From contig NZ_CP090643.1 of assembly GCF_029633825.1 (NCBI RefSeq), positions 310,001-374,000 on the forward strand: a stretch of DNA of 64,000 bases, given 5' to 3'. This document shows positions 9,475 to 17,712 of the stretch, one piece after another; positions within the stretch are counted from its first letter, which is position 1; every line of letters starts with the position of its first letter. The DNA is from Burkholderia contaminans (GTDB taxonomy: Bacteria; Pseudomonadota; Gammaproteobacteria; Burkholderiales; Burkholderiaceae). The translations under genes and the position numbers were made by a program. The notes under the pieces are model-generated. The model ran no database searches, was not told the DNA's origin, and was given only the letters and a program-made list of their open reading frames with translations.

Positions 9475-10209
9475 TCAGGCCAGGGCGTGCGACTGCATTG
9501 CGGCCTGCAGTCTCAACGCTGCGTTGTCCCAGTTGAGGATGCTGAACAGCTGGTTGACGTATTCGTTGCGGCGGTTCTGGTACTTCAGGTAGTAGGCATG
9601 CTCGAACACGTCGAGCACCAGAATCGGCTGGATGCCCCACGCGGTGAGTTTCTGGTGGTTCTCGCACTGCAGGATCATGAGCTTGCCGGTCGCCGGCAGA
9701 TAGCCGACGACACCCCAGCCCGAGGCCTCGGTGGCAATGGTCGCAGCGACGAGTTGCGCCTTGAATTTCGCATACGAGCCGAAATGGCGGTCGATCGTTC
9801 TGGCGAGCTCGCCTCCCGGCTCACCAACCTTGCCAGAAATGCTCGTCCAGTAGATCGTATGCAGGATATGGCTGGAAAGCTGGAACGCCAGTTCTTTCTC
9901 GTGGAATTTCACCAGCGCAAAGTCGCCGGTTTCCCGTGCCCGGGCCAAGCCTTCTTCCGCCTTGTTCGCCGCAGCGGCGGCGGGCTTGTGATGGAAGTTG
10001 TAGTGGAGTTCCACCGTGTGGGCGTCGATTACCGGTTCGAGCGCATCGTACGCAAACGGCAGCGGTGCCGCCGCGTAGTTGCCGTCCGCGTTGACCAGTC
10101 TGTCGGTAAAGCCCGACGCACTAGCCGCGTGAACCAGCTGCGCCTGGGCCAGCATCATGCCTGCCCCCACTGTGGCGGAATCATGCAGAAACGTGCGACG
10201 TGTCTTCAT
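9475..10209 (-). CDS. chrC: Exported Fe/Mn superoxide dismutase, ChrC type
   Basis: A 244-residue Fe/Mn superoxide dismutase. The N-terminus TRRTFLHDSA is a twin-arginine-type export signal, so the enzyme probably acts in the periplasm. Metal ligand contexts are visible: HYNFHH, SSHILHTIYW and DVFEHAYYLKYQ (commonly DVWEHAYYLDYQ, so a W to F change). ATG 10209 is preceded by GAGG at good spacing. The gene sits 34 bp after chrA. chrC SODs are known partners of chrBA in chromate resistance loci, where they detoxify superoxide from Cr(VI) reduction. Confidence 0.88.
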   Translation of the reverse strand: MKTRRTFLHDSATVGAGMMLAQAQLVHAASASGFTDRLVNADGNYAAAPLPFAYDALEPVIDAHTVELHYNFHHKPAAAAANKAEEGLARARETGDFALVKFHEKELAFQLSSHILHTIYWTSISGKVGEPGGELARTIDRHFGSYAKFKAQLVAATIATEASGWGVVGYLPATGKLMILQCENHQKLTAWGIQPILVLDVFEHAYYLKYQNRRNEYVNQLFSILNWDNAALRLQAAMQSHALA

Positions 10210-10243
10210 TTGCAATCCTCACAGTTTTCGTGAACGCACCCGA

Positions 10244-11428
10244 TTAATGGGCGTGCAGATGGACAAGCGGATAGAGGGCGAGACCCGTCAGGGCCGCGGC
10301 AACCACGATTGCGGGTTCCGGAAGCTTCTTCACACGCCAGAGCAGCAACGCGGTCGCGAGCGCGATGAGCGCGGTCGGCCAGTCGATGACCGAGCGCTTT
10401 GCGATCACAATGACCGAGCCGGTAATCGCCCCCACGGCTGCGGCGGTAATGCCGTCGACAAACGCCTTGACGGCGGGGAGCCGCCCATATTTCTTGAAGT
10501 ACGGCGCAGGCAGCACCGTGAACAGGTAGCACGGGATGAACGTCCCTAGGGCAGCGATGCAGGCGCCAGCCAGCCCGGCGACGAGATACCCAATGAAGCC
10601 CACGGTAATGACGACCGGCCCCGGCGTGATCATCGCAACGGCCACCGCATCGACAAACTGTTTCTCGTTCAGCCAGTGGTGTTCCGTCACGACACCGCCG
10701 TAGAGGAAAGGCACGATCGCGAGGCCTGAGCCGAACACGAACGCGCCCGCCTTCGTGAAGAAAAGCGCAATCTGACCGAGCAGCGGAAGGTCCAGACCGC
10801 TCAGCGGCCCGGCAAGGGCCGGTGCCTGTGTCGCGGCCAGCGCGTTGATCCCGCCTTTGCCCAGCCATTGAGGCGGCGCGCGGCGTAGCCAGTTGACGAT
10901 GCCACCGGCGATAAAAAGCCAGGCGATTTCAGACTCGGTCACGACGGTCACTGCCGCGAGGATCAGGAAGACCGCCCAGAGCAGCCGGTCCTTTCCGAGC
11001 GTCTTCGTCGTGAGCTTGTATGCGCTCATCGCAATGATGCCGACGACCGCCGCGCCGACGCCGTAGAAAACGGCCTGCATCCACGACAGTCCGCCGAAAT
11101 GCGCGTAGGCCCAGCCCAGCACCACCACCATCAGGAACGACGGCAGCACGAAGGCGAGACCGGCGATGGTCGCGCCCAGCAGCCGGTAGTGCACGAAGCC
11201 GAGATAGATGCCGAGTTGCGCCGCAAGCGGGCCCGGCATCATCTGCGCGAGGGCCAGCCCTTCGCGATAGTCTCCCTCGGTAATCCAGCCACGCTGTTCG
11301 ACCAGATCGCGGCGCATGTAGCCGACCAGCGCGACCGGGCCACCGAATCCGATCGTGCCGAGTTTGAGCATGTAGAGCGCCATCTGGCCCAGGCTGTATC
11401 CGGGCGCGTGTGCGGTGGTTGTGCTCAT
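10244..11428 (-). CDS. chrA: Chromate efflux transporter ChrA
   Basis: A 394-residue long-chain CHR-family transporter made of two homologous halves. Typical signatures are KLGTIGFGGPVALVGYM and AQMMPGPLAAQLGIYLGF in the first half, and FFTKAGAFVFGSGLAIVPFL and MITPGPVVITVGFIGYL in the second. It exports chromate across the inner membrane. The start overlaps the chrB stop (ATGA, 11425-11428), so the two are coupled. No lesion is seen. Confidence 0.95.
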   Translation of the reverse strand: MSTTTAHAPGYSLGQMALYMLKLGTIGFGGPVALVGYMRRDLVEQRGWITEGDYREGLALAQMMPGPLAAQLGIYLGFVHYRLLGATIAGLAFVLPSFLMVVVLGWAYAHFGGLSWMQAVFYGVGAAVVGIIAMSAYKLTTKTLGKDRLLWAVFLILAAVTVVTESEIAWLFIAGGIVNWLRRAPPQWLGKGGINALAATQAPALAGPLSGLDLPLLGQIALFFTKAGAFVFGSGLAIVPFLYGGVVTEHHWLNEKQFVDAVAVAMITPGPVVITVGFIGYLVAGLAGACIAALGTFIPCYLFTVLPAPYFKKYGRLPAVKAFVDGITAAAVGAITGSVIVIAKRSVIDWPTALIALATALLLWRVKKLPEPAIVVAAALTGLALYPLVHLHAH

Positions 11429-12405
11429 GAACGTTTTCCCGTGTCGCGCGCTTTTTCGACCGCGGCGAAGTGTGTGTACATCGAGTCGAGGACGGGACTC
11501 ATGTCACTGAGCAACTGGTCGTCGTCAGCTGCACGCTCGCGCGTGCCCGCAATGATCGCTTCGAAGCCGATGGCCTCCGGCACCGGCGTGCCGCCCACGT
11601 CGAGCGCATGCACCATTGAGCTAAGCCGCATGAGCGCCGGATCACCTTCGAGTCCGAAGCTCGCCAGCAGCACTTCGAACGTCACACGTTCTCCCACATG
11701 CGTGAAGACCGCGCCGTCGAAATCGAAGCCGAGCGCGTCCTTCGGGCAATCGTCCGGCGAGGGCAGCCAGACGAAGCGGGCCTGCACGTCGATAAACCGG
11801 CGGATCAGCCAGGCGCTTGCCACGCGATCCACCCACAGCCGTCGGCGGGTTGCCCACGTGCGCCCCTGGTAGTCCAGGACGGACAGCAGGCGGATTGCGC
11901 GGTCCGCCGAGTGGGGCTCGCCAGGCGAGAGCACCGTATCGACGTGGGCCACGAAATCCTGCCACGCCACCTCCGCGCGCGTAGTCGCTTCCCCAGGGAA
12001 GAAGTCGATCGCGACAATGGTCTCGTAGTCCTTGCGCAGGCGTCGCTGCAGTTTCGTCAGTTCGGTGGCGGACTGCCCGGACACGGTCTTGCGCGCTTCG
12101 GCCAGTGTCCGGATGAAGCCATCGTACTCATCGGCCAGGTCGAAGAGTCCGCGGAATTCCGCGTCCTGCGAAGCATCGAGACTGGGGGCGCGCAGAAGGT
12201 GCGCTGCGCCACCGCTCTCGCCGATCGCCGCGACCAGCTCGCGCAGCATGTTTTCCCCTTCAGGACTGTAAGGAAGCAGATAGATGCCGTCGCGCAACAC
12301 CGCGCAGCCTTTCCCCTTCAGGGCGCGCCAGAAGCGCATGCGGGCTGTCGCATTCCCGGTGGGTAGCGTCAGGACAAGGACGGACCAGGTCATCAACGTA
12401 TTCAT
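11425..12405 (-). CDS. chrB: Chromate resistance regulator ChrB
   Basis: A 326-residue ChrB protein with an N-terminal regulatory region (WSVLVLTLPTGNATARMRFWRALK) and the C-terminal ChrB domain (DRVASAWLIRRFIDVQARFVWL, DFDGAVFTHVGERVTFEVLL). ChrB proteins are chromate-sensing regulators of chr operons. ATG 12405 or ATG 12393 could be the start; neither has a clear ribosome binding site. A 36-bp palindrome at 12405-12440 abuts the start and is the likely operator. The gene heads the leftward chrB-chrA-chrC-MFS-YVTN operon. Confidence 0.92.
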   Translation of the reverse strand: MNTLMTWSVLVLTLPTGNATARMRFWRALKGKGCAVLRDGIYLLPYSPEGENMLRELVAAIGESGGAAHLLRAPSLDASQDAEFRGLFDLADEYDGFIRTLAEARKTVSGQSATELTKLQRRLRKDYETIVAIDFFPGEATTRAEVAWQDFVAHVDTVLSPGEPHSADRAIRLLSVLDYQGRTWATRRRLWVDRVASAWLIRRFIDVQARFVWLPSPDDCPKDALGFDFDGAVFTHVGERVTFEVLLASFGLEGDPALMRLSSMVHALDVGGTPVPEAIGFEAIIAGTRERAADDDQLLSDMSPVLDSMYTHFAAVEKARDTGKRS

Positions 12406-12440
12406 GTAGACAATGCTACGTTTATGTAGCGATATCTACA
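12405..12440 (-). promoter_or_regulatory. Palindromic operator/promoter of the chr operon
   Basis: A 36-bp dyad. TGTAGA and TCTACA are the outer arms and GCTAC and GTAGC the inner arms, all symmetric about the centre. Read on the minus strand, TTGTAG and TAGCAT lie 17 bp apart and could be the -35 and -10, with TAGCAT inside the dyad. Transcription would then begin at or within a few bases of the chrB ATG, giving a nearly leaderless message. Autoregulation by ChrB is inferred from position. Confidence 0.6.
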
Positions 12441-12658
12441 AGTTAACTTTGTGGGCGTGATGCAGAAGACTGACCAGATGCGATGTCATCCGGCCGCGCC
12501 AGTCCGCTCGTTACACTGATGAACCACAGGCCACGGATGCCCCAGCGCTGCCACAATAGGGATGTGCCCATCGTCTATCCGGCTTTCCCGACTCCAGTAC
12601 ACGCAGTCTGCGGTAGCATCAAGCTCTCTTCCAGCCGAGACGTGACGAACGCAAGTCC

Positions 12659-13348
12659 ATGAAGGTTCTTATTGTCGAAGACGATTCCGCGATCGCAGCG
12701 AACCTCTACGACTATCTCGAAGGTAACGGCTATGAGGTCGACATTGCTTCCAATGGCAAGGCAGGACTGCGGATGGCGATCGCCGACTCGTGGGACGCCA
12801 TCCTGCTCGATCTGGCGCTGCCCGGCATGGACGGACTCACGCTCTGCCGCAGGTTGCGCGAAGAGGCGCGGCGGGACACACCGGTGCTGATGCTCACGGC
12901 CAGGGACGCACTGGACGACAAGCTGGAGGGCTTCGTGCACGGTGCCGATGACTATCTGGTCAAGCCGTTCTCGCTGAAGGAGGTCGGTGCACGTCTTGGG
13001 GCCCTGATCAAGCGCTATCGCGGGCAGGTCGCCACCATGGATCTTCTATTCGCCGACGTAAGACTGGATCTGTCGACGATGACCGTCGAACGGGCCGGGC
13101 ATCCGGTCAAGCTTCCCCCAAAATGTCTTCAGTTGCTGCGCATCCTGCTGCAGTCGCCTGCGCGCATGTTCACTCGCGCCGAGCTTGAATCTGAAGTCTG
13201 GGGTGAGGAGCTGCCCGACAGCGACACACTGCGCACGCACATCTACACCCTGCGCAGGGCGCTCAGCGAGCAGGGCGAGGCCGACCTTGTCGAGACCATC
13301 CATGGCGTCGGCTACCGGCTCGTTGCACCTGATCAAGATGCGAAATAG
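12659..13348 (+). CDS. OmpR/PhoB-family response regulator
   Basis: A 229-residue response regulator. The receiver domain (1-118) has acidic residues ED at 7-8, phospho-acceptor D51 (LLDLALPG) and the conserved lysine in DYLVKPF. The C-terminal winged helix includes RTHIYTLRRAL and TIHGVGYRL. It overlaps the following kinase gene by 11 bp. Two copies of an identical promoter-like element just downstream (14643 and 15098) suggest that it controls the small DUF4148-like gene and the RND operon. Confidence 0.9.
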   Translation: MKVLIVEDDSAIAANLYDYLEGNGYEVDIASNGKAGLRMAIADSWDAILLDLALPGMDGLTLCRRLREEARRDTPVLMLTARDALDDKLEGFVHGADDYLVKPFSLKEVGARLGALIKRYRGQVATMDLLFADVRLDLSTMTVERAGHPVKLPPKCLQLLRILLQSPARMFTRAELESEVWGEELPDSDTLRTHIYTLRRALSEQGEADLVETIHGVGYRLVAPDQDAK

Positions 13349-14618
13349 CCTGCGCTTCAAGGTCGCGCTTTTCTTCTCGGTGCTGACCATCGCGTTGCTG
13401 GTCGCCCAGGCGCTCGGCGTGAGGACACTGGCCGAGGCACAGGAAGAGCGGCTGATCACGGCACTCATCCATGACGACATGACGAATGTGCTCAAGAGTT
13501 ACGAAGCCAACCCGTCCCTGCTGCCGCCCTTCGATGTCCGAATGAATGGCTATGTTTCGGGCGCGGACAGCCGGACCATTACGCTGCCGGTGACGATCGG
13601 GAGTCTGCCTGCCGGCACGCACGAAATCATCATTGACGGACGGGAGATCCACGTCGCGATCGAGCCGCTCGGCGCGGCGCGGCTGTACCGCGTTTACAAC
13701 TTCAGTATTTACGAAAAGCATTTCAAGGAAGTCATCAATGCCCTGATGGCAGGCACAGGTGTCTTTGCATTGCTCACGATCTGGCTGTCCTTCGGCCTGT
13801 CGGGTCTGTTGGTGCGGCAGGTTGCCGGTCTCGCGCGGCAGGTCAAGGAACTGCGGCTCGGCGGGGCGGTACCGATCCAGCCCGGCAGGTACGATGAGAC
13901 GGAACTCGTCGGGCTCGTGGAGGCTTTCAACGACTACCACCGGCGCATTGCCGACATGATTGCTCGCGAGAAGGAGTTCACGGGGAATGTGAGCCACGAA
14001 CTGCGAACGCCGCTTACGGCAATCAAGACGAGCTGTGAACTGCTTGAACAGGATCCGGCGATCAGCGGCAAGTCGCGCACACGTCTGCAGCAGATCGAGC
14101 GTGCGGCCGACAACATGCGCGAACTCGGCAACGCGCTGCTGACGCTCGCGAGAGAGGATTCGGCACGCGAGGTCGAGCCGATGGCGCTCGCGAACCTGAT
14201 TGAAACGTCGCTGACGCGTTTCGCCGACCGTTTTGCCCGAAAGGACCTGGCGGTCGTCAATGCTGTGGAACGCGGTGTTTGTGTGCTGGCAAACCGGTCG
14301 GCGCTCGCGATCGTGCTGTCCAACCTCATCGACAACGCCGTCCGGCATACCGAACACGGACGCCTTCAGTTTCGCTACGCAGACGGCTGGTTGCACATCG
14401 AAGACACCGGGCCAGGCATTCCGGCACACGCACTCCCCCATGTCTTTGACCGGTTCTACCAGGCCGGGTCGCCGCGCACTGCGACGCCTGGCGTCGGAAT
14501 CGGCCTGTCGATCGTCAAAAAGGTCTGCGATCGCTATGGATGGTCGATCCGGATCGACAGCGAGCCAGGCGTTGGCACCTGCGTCTCGCTGCGCCTGCCG
14601 GCGACGAGCCGGACCTGA
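13338..14618 (+). CDS. Sensor histidine kinase
   Basis: A 426-residue membrane kinase. A membrane segment near residues 10-30 and a second near 135-160 bracket a ~105-residue periplasmic sensor domain, followed by a HAMP-like linker. The H-box is NVSHELRTPLTAI, the N-box SNLIDNAVRH, and the G-boxes EDTGPGIP and GVGIGLSIVKK. ATG 13338 overlaps the response regulator by 11 bp. It phosphorylates the partner regulator; the signal is probably a metal or envelope stress, judged only from the neighbouring efflux operon. Confidence 0.9.
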   Translation: MRNSLRFKVALFFSVLTIALLVAQALGVRTLAEAQEERLITALIHDDMTNVLKSYEANPSLLPPFDVRMNGYVSGADSRTITLPVTIGSLPAGTHEIIIDGREIHVAIEPLGAARLYRVYNFSIYEKHFKEVINALMAGTGVFALLTIWLSFGLSGLLVRQVAGLARQVKELRLGGAVPIQPGRYDETELVGLVEAFNDYHRRIADMIAREKEFTGNVSHELRTPLTAIKTSCELLEQDPAISGKSRTRLQQIERAADNMRELGNALLTLAREDSAREVEPMALANLIETSLTRFADRFARKDLAVVNAVERGVCVLANRSALAIVLSNLIDNAVRHTEHGRLQFRYADGWLHIEDTGPGIPAHALPHVFDRFYQAGSPRTATPGVGIGLSIVKKVCDRYGWSIRIDSEPGVGTCVSLRLPATSRT

Positions 14619-14642
14619 GTCGACTGCACGCTTGCTGATGCG

Positions 14643-14678
14643 TTCTTGACGAAAACTTCACAAACCCCTGCGTAGCAT
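14643..14678 (+). promoter_or_regulatory. Promoter-like element, copy 1 (upstream of the DUF4148-like gene)
   Basis: A 36-bp block that begins TTCTTGACGAAAACTTCACA and ends CGTAGCAT. It recurs at 15098-15133 with only a 7-bp variable inner stretch. It lies 65 bp before the ATG at 14743. TAGCAT can act as -10. The conserved TTGACG...CTTCACA part fits a response-regulator recognition site. The two-component system just upstream is the obvious candidate regulator. Confidence 0.6.
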
Positions 14679-14742
14679 GGGCTTATGGGCTGTTCCGTAA
14701 GTTACCGGAACAGATATTGACCAGATTGTGAAGGAGTCGCTC

Positions 14743-15024
14743 ATGAAATCGCTAATCGCTGCACTCTTCGTCGCATCCTCTGCGATTGCCCCCTTACTTG
14801 CATTTGCCCAGCCAACCCCCGGCCCGACGCGCGCCGCGGTCCGTGCCCAGTTGGCGTGTGCGGAGCAGTCAGGATTGATGCGTCTACCCAGAAATAGCTA
14901 CCCCGACAAGATGTCCGAAATGAACTGCGACACCTCCGGTTCCGGGGCATCCATGAACGGGAACGCCCAGGCGGGCGCGCCAACGTGGCAGCAATCGAAC
15001 CCGACCCTGTTCAGGCACCACTGA
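14743..15024 (+). CDS. Small exported protein, DUF4148-like
   Basis: A 93-residue protein with a signal peptide ending ...LLAFAQ. The mature part includes TRAAVRAQLACAEQSG and NSYPDKMSEMNC, which resembles DUF4148 proteins that are very common in Burkholderiales. Function is unknown. ATG 14743 is chosen over GTG 14728 because AAGGAG lies 6 nt before it. It has its own copy of the shared promoter element and sits between the two-component genes and the RND operon, so it is probably co-regulated with the pump. Confidence 0.7.
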   Translation: MKSLIAALFVASSAIAPLLAFAQPTPGPTRAAVRAQLACAEQSGLMRLPRNSYPDKMSEMNCDTSGSGASMNGNAQAGAPTWQQSNPTLFRHH

Positions 15025-15097
15025 GAGCGGCACATGTGGCGTTGACAGAGCTGGCGTCAATACCGCATGCCCGCCCCGGCGGCGTCCTGGCCGTTCC

Positions 15098-15133
15098 TTC
15101 TTGACGAAAACTTCACAACCGGTGGCGTAGCAT
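15098..15133 (+). promoter_or_regulatory. Promoter-like element, copy 2 (upstream of the RND operon)
   Basis: Same 36-bp length as the copy at 14643. The first 21 and last 8 bases are identical and only the inner 7 differ. It lies 53 bp before the ATG at 15186, so the RND operon probably shares its control with the DUF4148-like gene. Confidence 0.6.
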
Positions 15134-15185
15134 CCGCCCCGGACGCTGCCCGGGTGGGCGGCACACCATCCGATGGGATGCAAGA

Positions 15186-16580
15186 ATGCGCCGCACATTA
15201 TCGTTTGTCTTTATCGCCTTCGCCGGGATGGCCGGTTGCACGACCTACCATCCCGAGCCGATCGCCCCCGCCCAGCTTGCCCGGCAATTCGAGGAGCGCA
15301 CGCTGGCGAGCGAGGCGCTGCAGGCCTACGTGGCGCGCGAGACCGGTCACGACGTCACGCCCTGGCCGCCTGCAGTCTGGAATCGTGAGATGCTCACCCT
15401 GGCGGCCTTCTACTACAGCCCCGCCCTCGACCTTGCCCGTGCGCAATGGAGCACGGCCAACGCCGGTATCGACGTCGCCAACGCGATTCCCAACCCGGTC
15501 CTGCAGTTGCCGTTCCAGTACAACACGCCTAACCCGGGGCCGGGAGCGCCCTTCACCTGGGGGCCGTCGCTCGATATTCCGATCGAGACCGCGCACAAGC
15601 GCGGCTATCGCGTCGATCAGGCGAACCACCTCTCGGAAGCGGCCCGGCTGAACATCGTCAACGCAGCGTGGAGCGTTCGCGCTCAGGTCCGGGATGCCAT
15701 GCTCGCCCTCTACGCCGCCCGCGAACGCATGGCCTTCCTGTCCGCCAAGGCCGACGCCGAGCGGCAGATCACCGTGATGAGCCGCCACCGCCTCGCTGTC
15801 GGCCAGTACTCGCAGCCCGACGTCGACGCTGCCGTCCTTGCCGACACCCAGGCCCAGAGCGAGCTGGCCGCCGCGCGAAGCGCCGAACAGGACGCGCTCG
15901 CACAACTGGCTGCCGCCATCGGCGTGCCGGTCACCGTGCTCGACCGCGTCACGCTCGACCTGAGCGCCTTCGATACGGTTCCGCCTGCGCCGCCCGCAAC
16001 GGATGCGCAGCGCGCGGCGATCTTCCATCGCGCCGATCTGCGCGCCTCGCTGGCCGATTACGCCGCGGCCGAATCGGCGCTTCAGCTCGAGGTCGCGAAA
16101 CAGTATCCGGACATCCACCTCGGCTCCGGCTACACGTACGACACGGGCACCAACAAGATTGGCTTCGGGCTCGCCGGCATTACGTTGCCGATCTTCGATC
16201 AGAACCAGGGCGGCATCAGGGAAGCCGAGGCGAAGCGCAAGGAAGCTGCCACGCGTACCGGCGCGTTGCAGGACAGGATTCTCGGCGATCTTGCGCACGC
16301 GCTGGCACGCTACCGGGCGAGCCTCGAAGCGCTGCAGCTGTCCGACGCCCATCTGGCAAGTGCCCGCCGGCAACTCGAAAGCCAGGCGGCGGCTTTCGCC
16401 AGCGGCAATGCGGACCGGCTGACCTTCACGCAGGCGAAAGCTGACTACCAGACCAGCAAGAGCGCCCACCTCGACGCCGTAGTCGCGGTCCAGCAGGCCG
16501 CTGGCGCGCTCGAAGATGCGATGCAGCAACCCCTGGGTCATGAGGCGGTGAGCGATACCCTCAGTGAAGAGACACCATAA
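15186..16580 (+). CDS. TolC/CzcC-family outer-membrane efflux lipoprotein
   Basis: A 464-residue outer-membrane factor. The N-terminal signal carries a lipobox-like AGCTT. Two repeats of the TolC family follow, with long alanine-rich helices (SADAERQITVMSRHRLAVGQ; LASARRQLESQAAAF). It forms the outer-membrane channel of a tripartite RND pump. The stop overlaps the adaptor start (TAATG at 16578). Order and coupling show one operon: channel, adaptor, pump. Confidence 0.88.
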   Translation: MRRTLSFVFIAFAGMAGCTTYHPEPIAPAQLARQFEERTLASEALQAYVARETGHDVTPWPPAVWNREMLTLAAFYYSPALDLARAQWSTANAGIDVANAIPNPVLQLPFQYNTPNPGPGAPFTWGPSLDIPIETAHKRGYRVDQANHLSEAARLNIVNAAWSVRAQVRDAMLALYAARERMAFLSAKADAERQITVMSRHRLAVGQYSQPDVDAAVLADTQAQSELAAARSAEQDALAQLAAAIGVPVTVLDRVTLDLSAFDTVPPAPPATDAQRAAIFHRADLRASLADYAAAESALQLEVAKQYPDIHLGSGYTYDTGTNKIGFGLAGITLPIFDQNQGGIREAEAKRKEAATRTGALQDRILGDLAHALARYRASLEALQLSDAHLASARRQLESQAAAFASGNADRLTFTQAKADYQTSKSAHLDAVVAVQQAAGALEDAMQQPLGHEAVSDTLSEETP

Positions 16581-17647
16581 TGAAACTCCGGCTGATCCTA
16601 CTTTCCGTCATTTCGCTGGCCCTCGCTGCCGGTGCAGGCTGGTACATCCTGAACCAGGCGTTTGACGACGCCAGTGCATCGACCGCCACGGCAGCCCGGT
16701 CGGCTCCGACGCCCGCCGTACAGACGGTCAACGGTGAAACGGTCGTGGTCGTGAGCCCCGAGGCCCAACGGGCCAGCCACATCGAGGTGGCGCCGCTTGC
16801 CGCCGTCATGAGCCAGTCCGGCATCAGCGCCGACGCGATGGTCATCGATCTGCAGCCGCTCTTCGATCTGCGCAACCGGCTCGCGAGCGCGCGCGCGGAC
16901 GTTGACACCTTCACCGCGCAGGCGGCCAGTTCGAGGACGCAGTACCAGGGCAGCCGCACACTGTTTGCCGACGACCGCAATGTTTCGCAGAAGAGCCTGC
17001 AGGCTGCACAGTCGACGATGCAGGGCGACGAAGCGAAACTGCAGTCTGCCCGGGTCACGCTGAACGGGCTGGACGGCGCGATGCGGCAGCAGTTCGGCGA
17101 CGTGCTCGCGAATGCCGCGGCCGCACCGGCCTCGAGGCTGTTCCAGCTCCTTCAGTCGGGCCAGGCTGTCGTGCTGCGCGTCACGTTGCCCACAAGTTTT
17201 GGTATGGCGCCACCCGAGCGCATCGCCGTCGATACGGCTGACGGCCGCGTGGTGCCGGCCCAACGGCTTTCCGCCTCGCCACTCGTTGATCCGGCCGTGC
17301 AGGGGAGCCCCTGGCTCTACGTCGCCGACGCCACGCTGCCCGCCAATCTGCGCACGAGTGCACGCGTGCCGACGTCAAGCGAGGCCGTATCGGGGCTGCT
17401 GATCCCGGCGCAGGCGGTGGTGTGGTACGGCGGCCAGACGTGGGCCTGGGTGCGCACGGCCCCCGAGCGCTTTACGCGACGCTACGTGCCGGCCGGCAAC
17501 GAGGACGACCGCGGCTTCATGGTCACGTCGGGCTTTCACGCCGGCGACCAGATCGTGACGCAGGGTGCGCAACTGCTGCTCTCCGAAGAGCTCAAGCCTC
17601 AGGGCATCGCCACCGCGTGCAAGGATCCGCCCGAATGTGATGACTGA
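16580..17647 (+). CDS. RND efflux periplasmic adaptor (HlyD/CzcB-like)
   Basis: A 355-residue adaptor with an N-terminal membrane anchor or signal (LLSVISLALAAGAGWYIL), a central helical hairpin (SARADVDTFTAQ to AAQSTMQGDEAKL) and beta domains including LLIPAQAVVWYGGQ and GFHAGDQIVTQGAQLLLSEEL. It joins the inner-membrane pump to the outer-membrane channel. The C-terminal CKDPPECDD holds two cysteines that could touch a metal, which is speculative. Confidence 0.85.
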   Translation: MKLRLILLSVISLALAAGAGWYILNQAFDDASASTATAARSAPTPAVQTVNGETVVVVSPEAQRASHIEVAPLAAVMSQSGISADAMVIDLQPLFDLRNRLASARADVDTFTAQAASSRTQYQGSRTLFADDRNVSQKSLQAAQSTMQGDEAKLQSARVTLNGLDGAMRQQFGDVLANAAAAPASRLFQLLQSGQAVVLRVTLPTSFGMAPPERIAVDTADGRVVPAQRLSASPLVDPAVQGSPWLYVADATLPANLRTSARVPTSSEAVSGLLIPAQAVVWYGGQTWAWVRTAPERFTRRYVPAGNEDDRGFMVTSGFHAGDQIVTQGAQLLLSEELKPQGIATACKDPPECDD

Positions 17648-17712
17648 TCCTGCGACCGTACCGTGCATGACCTGCCCAGAACAACGCGACTCCACGTCCC
17701 ATTCCACGCCCC

